DNA of 64,000 bases from Athene noctua (lineage: Eukaryota; Chordata; Aves; Strigiformes; Strigidae), in NCBI RefSeq assembly GCF_965140245.1, contig NC_134038.1:38970848-39034847 (forward strand). Direction: 5' to 3'. Below the pieces are notes generated by a model. That model saw only the letters and a program-made list of their open reading frames with translations, searched no databases and was not told the origin of the DNA. Within the stretch, counting starts at the first letter, position 1. Every line of letters begins with the position of its first letter. Shown here piece by piece: positions 56,542 to 64,000 of the stretch. The translations under genes and the position numbers were made by a program.

Positions 56542-59500
56542 GCAAGGGGAACAAAGAAAAATGATTGGTGCTTCAGGTCTCTTGGAAAGAAAGCAAAATA
56601 TCACAGGGAAAATCTTTGCACTAAAGAAGGAGGAGAACAAAGCCTTTGCACAAAAGACTTAAATTCCATCTGTCATTTCCACCCACTGCTAAATCTACCA
56701 AAGACTGAACATTTATCCCACTGAGCTGAATACGCTGATATCTAACTGTGGTGCTATTGATCACTGCAGAGCATAGGCCTGGCTTTTCAGCTTTTTGAAA
56801 CTGTTAACATAGATTTAAGTGCAACAGAGGGGGCATGAAGCCATGAATGTTTTACTGGAGTGCTCCAGATCATCTCTCAGCAGGTGAGTTCAGTGCCGTC
56901 ACTTAAAAGATTAACCTCCTATCCCTACAACAGCAATTACAACAGGAACTGCCTTATTAGGTAAGGCATATTAGATAAATTGAAATTCTAACTCTATTGA
57001 TGAATTCATTCAGTAAAGCTGACCTCATGGCTCCCAGGTTACATGGGAAAATCTGTAGTCTTTGTCCTTTCATGCATAGGAATCAGCAGGCTAATGAAGA
57101 CTTAGTGAGTATCCACGTGACAAAGAGCATGTCAAGAATGTGTCTGTTTTGCAAATGTCTAACATTTCTGTGTACCATACAGTCTTTGGGGTCTCACTTC
57201 GACAGTCAGTCTCAGTAAGACATAACACGTGTCCCTTCCCTTTCCTAGGAGGAATTTGCAAAGTAACCATTTCTCTGAGGCAGCTTCTTCCAAGAGTCTT
57301 ATATTATTTCTAAACTTAGATTTCAACTCTGTAATGCCTTGATGTGTTGAGCAGGTACAGCATTTTTTTTCTCTAGATGGGAAAACTCAGAGGAAGGCTT
57401 GCTCGTATCCAAGTTTTCAAAAGCAGTGGTGGATTTTTATGTGTGGCTCTTCTGTTCTTTGATCTACTTGAGTCTCCTCTCAACCAGTTCTCAGGGAAGC
57501 ATGATCTGGCTGTACCTCCAGTTAAAATATCACGAATCTAGAAATGCTCAGTGCATCTGGCGACCAAGCTTCTGGTGTCTGAGAATGTAAAATAAGGTAT
57601 CACTATGGAAAATACAGGCCAGTGTGACTAGTCTTGAGAAACATGAAAAGTCTTTGCCAAAACCAAGAACCTAAATGCCCAGTTCCTATTCTACAGATAG
57701 ACCTGTAAGATTGTATTTTCCTGTTGTCATCAGACAAAAAAAGGTGACTAATTTTGCTCTTGTTTCTTCTTAGCAAGATAGAGAATATTATTTTCCAGAC
57801 AAAAAATATTGATGAGTTATCAGCAGTTGTCTCTGTAGAGTGTTGAAAGTTAGTGTGACGTTTCAGGAGGAACTTTGCAAGGTGACTGTTTTGAGGGCTT
57901 CCTAGTTTAAATCAAACGTATGCTGAATATTTTATTGCAGTGCAGTACCTTTAGAAGGAAGGGGGAGGATAGGGTGGCAATTTCTCCAAAGTAAAACCAA
58001 CATGAATCAACTTCAGTTCTAAAAGATAATTGATACGTTGGAGGGATTGGGTTAATTTTTAAAATATCTAACCTCAATGTCAGAACAGCCAACTAAGGGA
58101 CAGGGAAACCACAGAAAAAAATAATTACTTATTGTCCAAACCTTTGTTTTGTTGTCATGTCATGCCATTCACTGCAGCTACTGTACATGAGAACTGTGAA
58201 AATTAAAAATCCTTTCTATAGGCTAAGGAAATCATTGCTAGACTGTGGAACTGAAATACTGGTTCCTGCCAGAGGTGCATATCAGCTGAAACGTTGACAA
58301 TAGTGGTCTTGGGGCATGGGCCCACTGTGATGGAGAAGTTGTTGCTGCAGCTGTTCCAGAGTGTGAGGGTCAGAGGGAAGTAGATGGGTCTCCATACAGA
58401 CTGAGAAGGTACGTACATGGCTTACAGTGTTCCTGATAGCAAGTTTGGAGCATGCCATTTCCTCCCCCTGCACTCTCCTCTGCTCTCTACCCACGGCAAG
58501 GGAGGGAGTGGGAATATCCCCTGCTCCAGGTGAGATATCTGTAGCTCTACTCTTGTACTTCTCTCACCAGCGTTTTTCAGATGCACTCACAGTGTGCATG
58601 TGTGAATGTGTGAGCACGTGTGTAATATTTGTGGGAAAAAAACCCCAGCTTATTGGAAAAGTCAGAGTGATGGAGTAAGACTTTTGGAAAAAATACTGTC
58701 TTGGAAGGTCAAATAAGGAATTTGACTGACCAGACAGCTGCAAAATATTAATGAAGTGCAAGAACCAAAAGTGGGACATATTTTATTTAACTACCCTATT
58801 CAGCAACAAACCTGCACCATCCACACATAATAAATGATTTTAAAATAAATGCCTTCTCCCCAAGGCTTGTTGCTTTCAAAGGAAAATATACAAGTTGTTA
58901 TTGTTACACACACCCTCCCTCCAAGTTTTTGTGTGTGAATATCCTTTATCTTATGCTGCCTTCAAGCATACTTAAATATGAATGGATGACATGAGTACAT
59001 GTGAAGTGCACATTACACCTACGTCACATCTAAGCTATTTACCATGAGGGAAAACTTCAGATGATAAGATTTCTTTGAAAAAAAAATATGTTTAGGTGAT
59101 CCGTATGTGGTTGGGAGGCTCACTGGCAGAGGTGGCAAGAGTAACAAGGCTAGGGCAGCGATCAGCAGCATGACTGGGAGAAGGTGCATGTGGGAATGGA
59201 GCCAGGAGGATCTGGAGTGAAGACTTATGTGGTGCAATGAGTCTTTTCTCTTTATATAAATGATGCATCTCCCCTTAATAGAAAAGAGCCAGTCTGACAG
59301 TGGGAAGAGGTGTGAAGATGTAGACCAGGTATCTCTGCATCTGATGAAAGGACTCATATGTGCTTGCCTTCCCATGGGCTTGCTGGCTCCAGCTTTGCTC
59401 CATCAGCTCTGATCGGACTGATGTATAAGCAGGTTCCTGTAAACTTCAAAGGAACTTTCAAAATCTCTTTCTGGTTCTGACAGTGTCTCACTCTGCCTGT

Positions 59501-59599
59501 ACTGTCAGTAAGACCTAAAATTCTGTCAGCTTTTTCTGATTGTGGCATTGGGTTATTTGTCTCTTGGTTAATGTGACACGGAAACTGTTAGACAGATAT

Positions 59600-59790
59600 T
59601 ACAGCTCTAGTGCTGTGTGTTATTACAGGAACATTAGCTTCATTTATTGTTACCAAGTGCTAACATCCCAAATTTACAGGGAAAGATTTGAGGTACACAA
59701 TCTTTAAATGACTTGCTGGGGGTCAAACATGAAACTTGTGTTTACAGAGGTATTTAGGTATTTAAGTTCTGTTGAAATTAGTGGCACAGG
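59600..59790 (+). mobile_element. Possible MIR/L3-type repeat remnant
   Basis: Order 'TTTACAGGGAAAGATTTGAG', 'GTACACAATCTTTAAATGAC', 'TTGCTGGGGGTCAAACATGA' resembles the old amniote consensus 'TTTACAGATGGGGAAACTGAGGCACAGAGAGGTTAAATGACTTGCCCAAGGTCACAC'. Low identity. Confidence 0.4.
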
Positions 59791-60339
59791 ATACCTAAAT
59801 ATGAATGTGGATATGGCCCATGAGTTTTAGTAGAAGTGAAAACCAAACTCAGTGCTACCTGATTGGAATTTCTGCTGTGACTATACTACTGTGACTGTAG
59901 TAATCTTGTCCACCTCTTTAGCACCTTGGATTGTCAGTATCCAAAATGTAGTGACTTAAGTTCTGCACATAACAGCAGAAGGGTTTGGAGGACCTTCACA
60001 AATGTTCCTCCTCCTCTCAGGAAATACCATGTATGTGTCTGGTTTACAGGTTGGAGCTATTCTCCTAGTGTCTTGCTGGATTTGTGCTAGCATAGATGTC
60101 TTTTATAGGGCAGTGAACTGAAAAACTAGAGACATAACAAGTTATAGACCAGTCAAGCACTAGACTTCTCCGTGTAATTAATTTGCAAGGTGTGAGAATT
60201 GCTGTTGTGTAGGAAGATGTGTGACAGCCTCCATGTACCATGTGTCTAGTCAAACTTGTCCATGCTTGGTTTGTCTGAATATCAGAACATCTGAAAGTTT
60301 TTCTTGGTACGCAGTACCGTTGCATGAATGTATCTCTCT

Positions 60340-60600
60340 GCTTCATTGACTCGATCTCTTTTCAAACCTCATCTTAAAACGTATCTTTTCTCCTTTGCCT
60401 ATGTCTCTTAATTTCTCTTTCCCTCGGTCATTGGTCTTATGACTGAATGGTTTCATTTATTCACTGTGCAATATCTTTATGATGCTGTTTTCTGTAATTT
60501 ATGTCAGATACAAGACAGTGGACAGTGTTATTTCATTCCATAAAGGGCTTTAGGATGTAATTTGTACAAAAGATACTTATGAAATAAAGTCGTGAGTCTG
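60340..60600 (+). mobile_element. Possible ancient L3/SINE-type tail
   Basis: 'TCAAACCTCATCTTAAAACG' followed by 'TATCTTTTCTCC', and later 'CATAAAGGGCTTTAGGATGT', recall the 'CCTCCTTAAAACTCTCCTCTGCC' and 'GCGCTTTGAGAT' segments of old amniote repeats. Weak. Confidence 0.25.
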
Positions 60601-63600
60601 CAAAAGATTTATTCATGCAAATAGTTACATTAAAATCGATGGTGCTGCTCGTGTGTAGAAGTAGTTCCCAGGTTGGACCCTAATGTTTTGTACCTGGATA
60701 CCTAAGAGTCCAAAGTGGATTGTCTTCTGAAAGTCTTCTTGGGAAGTTAAATTTTATGACAGCTGGTTGACTTGCAGCTGGTTGATTTATAGCATACTGT
60801 GAGTCCAGGAAGGTGCTATTTTTTGGTCATGTTGAATGATACTTACGCCAGCCAACTTTAGGTCTTCTGGAAAGTGGTGTAGCTTTGATGTTGATTGCTG
60901 CAGTCAGCTGCCTTCAGGATGCAAGCCAGAGCACAGAGGTTCAAAGCCTGATTTTTCCCATGTGCTTTATAGGAAGATTCCCTTAAAGTCTGATCTTGCT
61001 GGCCACAGATAGATGCTTTCTGGAGGCTTACTAAATCTCGGGCAGGTCTAGCTTAGCTTGGGAGGATTTTCCTGTTACATCATTAGAGAAAAAAGCCACA
61101 TATGTAAATTTTTTTTAGAGGCAATGATTTTAAAATTTATGGTTATTTTGTTTAATGTTAGATAAATCTTACTTTTGGAGAGTGGCTTTATCTCCTGTTA
61201 GGTGTCCAGTGGGTATTTAGCAGGCCAGAATTATAGGAAAAAAAAAAAATTAACTCAGAATTAAAGAGGAATAGAAAACCCCAAGTCTGAGTTTTTCTCT
61301 GAGTGTCCTTTCCATGTTAGACCAATCTCAGCTGTGTTAAAATATTCCCTGCTAGCATGTTTCTTCTCCCAGAATATCTCCAGTTCACTAGTCTCAAATT
61401 ATGACATGTATCCCTGAATATGAAAGCTTTTGGCTGAGCCTGAATAGGCTTTCTGGTAAGACAGATGTTCACTCTTTGGATATGTAATAGAAAACCCATC
61501 CAATGTCTCATCAGTACAAAACTGATGATGTGATCCAACTTCAGGTGCTTTGTCTCCTACAGAAACTTTTATATCTATTACCTGGAAAATGGCATGATGA
61601 TTTCAAATTGGATTCTAGACACTGATGAAGGCTGGGCCCTGATTTGCTGACAACACCAAGTCTTTCCATTTATTATCTCTCTGTTGAGGGTGGGGGGAGC
61701 AGGAAAGCAAAAAGAAGGAGGAAACCCATCAGTTGCATTTTTTCCCTTTTTTTTTAACCTTTCTTTTTCTTAATGTTTCCTTTGTCCTGAAGCAGACATC
61801 TGATTTTTCACTGTGCTACATGATAGAGGAGCAACTCTATCCAAGCCCCAGAGAAGCTCCTTGCCCTGACCCTTGTTTCATATCTCTGTTTTCTCACAGG
61901 TGACTTCCACTGTCTCAGGACATCTTCTTAATCACACTGACTGTGCTAGCCAAAATCCATCAGTGTGCTTCACGGATTCAGGGCTGGAGAGGTAGGAAGA
62001 AAAATTTAGCAGCTTAGAATAATAGATCAGGCACTGTACAGACTTCCCATTTCCCTGACCAATGAGCCAGAGATTTTGTGAACCAGCTTTTGGGGATGGC
62101 ATCAAGTAATCCATTCAGTAACTGGCCTGTTGTCTGAACTTTTTTTCCCCCATAGCTTCCTATTTTAAGATAACCAAGAAAAATAAAAAATAATTATTTA
62201 CTTTTTACCGTAAAAGTGTTGAGCAAAATGGTTTGCTGAGGGCTAAGGAGTGTTATAATGTCCCTTAAAAATGAGATTTCTTCTGCAAGCAACAGTGACA
62301 TCATGGGGCTCAGAAAGCTGCTTTAGATGGGTGGACATTTCTGTAGCCTGGGTTGGGCCTCACACAAGGATGATATCCAGCCATGACATATAGGTGATTT
62401 TCAGATAACTTTGCATGAATTCTCCTTTCGTAATCGCTTGGCTATGGAAGCTGGGGGGAAAAGACTATTTTTAACAATCTAGGTACCTGTCAGGTGATTA
62501 ATCATGAAATCATTTGGAAGTGGTATATTTTGCTCCCCTGGAAGCAACAATCTTTGTTTTGAGCAATTTTCTGTGTGTCTTCCAACAAATCTCATTCAAC
62601 TATTCCTTAAAATAGCTCAATGAGGCAAGGAAAATAAGTATTTCAACTGGGAGATAAAAATTACAGTCATGGAGCAGACTAATGTTTATGGTAAATATTG
62701 TATTGTCTTGAAACTTGGTTTCAGGGGATAAAGAGATTGGCTGAAATGTAAGCTTGTAATTTGATTTAAACAATGAGGCATTCAAATGCACAAAGGAGGC
62801 AGAAAGCAGCTCTTCTTTCCTGGGGCAGATGAGGAGAAGGCAGCCCGCCACAGAAGAAGGGGTCCTGATCCTTTGCACGGGCTGGATCCCCATGTGGAGC
62901 CAGGGAAGTGTGTGCCCTGGCAGTAGGGATGCTGAGCAGCGTGGGTTCAGGAAGAGTGCAGCTATGCGGCTTGTTGTAAATGAGTGCTAGTAAGACTAAT
63001 ATACCACATGTTACCCACACCATTTTACCGCAGTCTGCAGTTCCAAGGAGAAAAGCAAAGTGGAGGAGAACAAAAGGGTGGGAGTGACAGGGATAAGAAA
63101 AGAGGGTTGCTGCTGTAATCAGTATTTCACTGAACTGTGAATTTTAACAGGTTCTCTGTAGTTCAGATTGTTATTTTGTCCACTAGGTACCTGTACAAGA
63201 TAATGATGACGGCCGAAAGAATATTGCAGTACAGCTGAATTCTCATGGACTTTGCAAACGGGTCTCTTGTCCAATATGCTTCAACCTATATGATTGCAGC
63301 TTAGTCATATTGCCACGTTGTTTTTGATGCTACATTTAATTTTATGAATAAACTGGTTTCTAAATTGCTAACCAGTTGTCTGATTAGCTGCCACAGATAC
63401 CATTTAATCTAAGTGCTCAAGTAAAGCGTAACTGCTGCTTTTATGATATTATCAATACCCCTGTCATGTCTGTCTAACTGGCATTTATGCAACCTATGCT
63501 CATATGATAAAATTCCTTTAGAAATCATTAAAGAAAAGTATGGGCATTTGTGAGTAAAACCAACAGTTATATTTAGTTTTTTGTAAATAGTACATGCTAT

Positions 63601-64000
63601 CCTACAACTGAATGTCTGGTTGGATTTCAGTGCAAAATGTGGCAAACTGTGAAGTACAGGAATGGATCACTTATCTTTTGTTCCTTCTTTTCAAGTATCT
63701 GCTCTTGCTTCCCTGAGAAATCAAGGGTATATTTTTTGAGGGTTTATTTTCCATCCCCCAAGAAGTGGTTATTTTAGTATTTGTGGGGTACAGTCTGAAA
63801 ACATAGGATTAGCTTGCACTGAAAATGGACTACTGGAACAAATTTAGATGCTGATTTTCTTGAGATCTGCAATTTGTTCCACCAAAACAAACATTACTAC
63901 CACCAGTCATGCCTGTAAAGGGAAATCTGATCACCCGATAATGTGCTGGAATACTTGCAGCTGGTGAAGGTGATGCCATCCCCATTTTGTAAGTAGAGAC

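Larger units (their letters stand above)
54411..64000. other. Intergenic interval, LTR to end of window
   Basis: No recognisable gene. It includes a C17 run (56525-56541), a short direct repeat with an inverted copy (56340-56404), old repeat remnants (59.6 and 60.35 kb) and an AT-rich CNE-like block (63.15-63.66 kb). Confidence 0.65.

Noticed and set aside
1..64000. tRNA, rRNA, snRNA genes, CRISPR arrays or bacterial-type operons
   Set aside because: No A/B-box pairs, rRNA segments or spaced repeats were seen; the sequence is vertebrate nuclear DNA. A tRNAscan-SE/Infernal run would settle small RNA genes.

Overview
This window is vertebrate nuclear DNA, almost certainly from a bird. It is AT-rich and intron-dominated, with GT-AG introns. 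Its repeats are mainly CR1 LINE fragments whose 3' ends have the avian ATTCTRTG-type octamer, plus one solo LTR of a widespread avian endogenous retrovirus family. I found no operons, CRISPR arrays, rRNA or tRNA genes.

Positions 1-33,500 hold one protein-coding gene on the + strand, ARMC1 (armadillo repeat containing 1). Six coding exons (1417-1590, 5770-5861, 26839-27028, 30436-30552, 30635-30709, 31249-31440) join without any frame break into a 279-residue protein that matches vertebrate ARMC1 along its whole length. The 5' non-coding exon and promoter lie left of the window. The 3'UTR begins at 31441 and has several AATAAA signals up to about 33.49 kb. Intron 3 is about 21 kb and intron 5 only 82 bp. 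Seven recognisable CR1 copies lie in the introns, all antisense to the gene. The two longest (about 13.2-14.26 kb and 21.05-22.32 kb) keep decayed reverse-transcriptase coding sequence.

Positions 33,500-64,000 contain no recognisable protein-coding gene. In mammals the side downstream of ARMC1 is a gene-poor interval toward CYP7B1, and this stretch fits that. It holds an isolated CpG island at about 42.0-42.26 kb (with a GGGCC pentanucleotide repeat, a CTCF-like site and a downstream GTAAGT donor), simple repeats, a diverged duplicated segment (46.85 and 48.38 kb), the solo LTR (53.86-54.41 kb), several very old MIR/L3/CR1-like repeat remnants, and AT-rich, repeat-free blocks that look like candidate conserved non-coding elements.

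I did not find a convincing new biological system. The best leads are the orphan CpG island (possible unannotated transcript start), a long minus-strand ORF inside ARMC1 intron 2, a near-perfect 44-nt hairpin in intron 3, and the unidentified duplicated segment near 47-48 kb.
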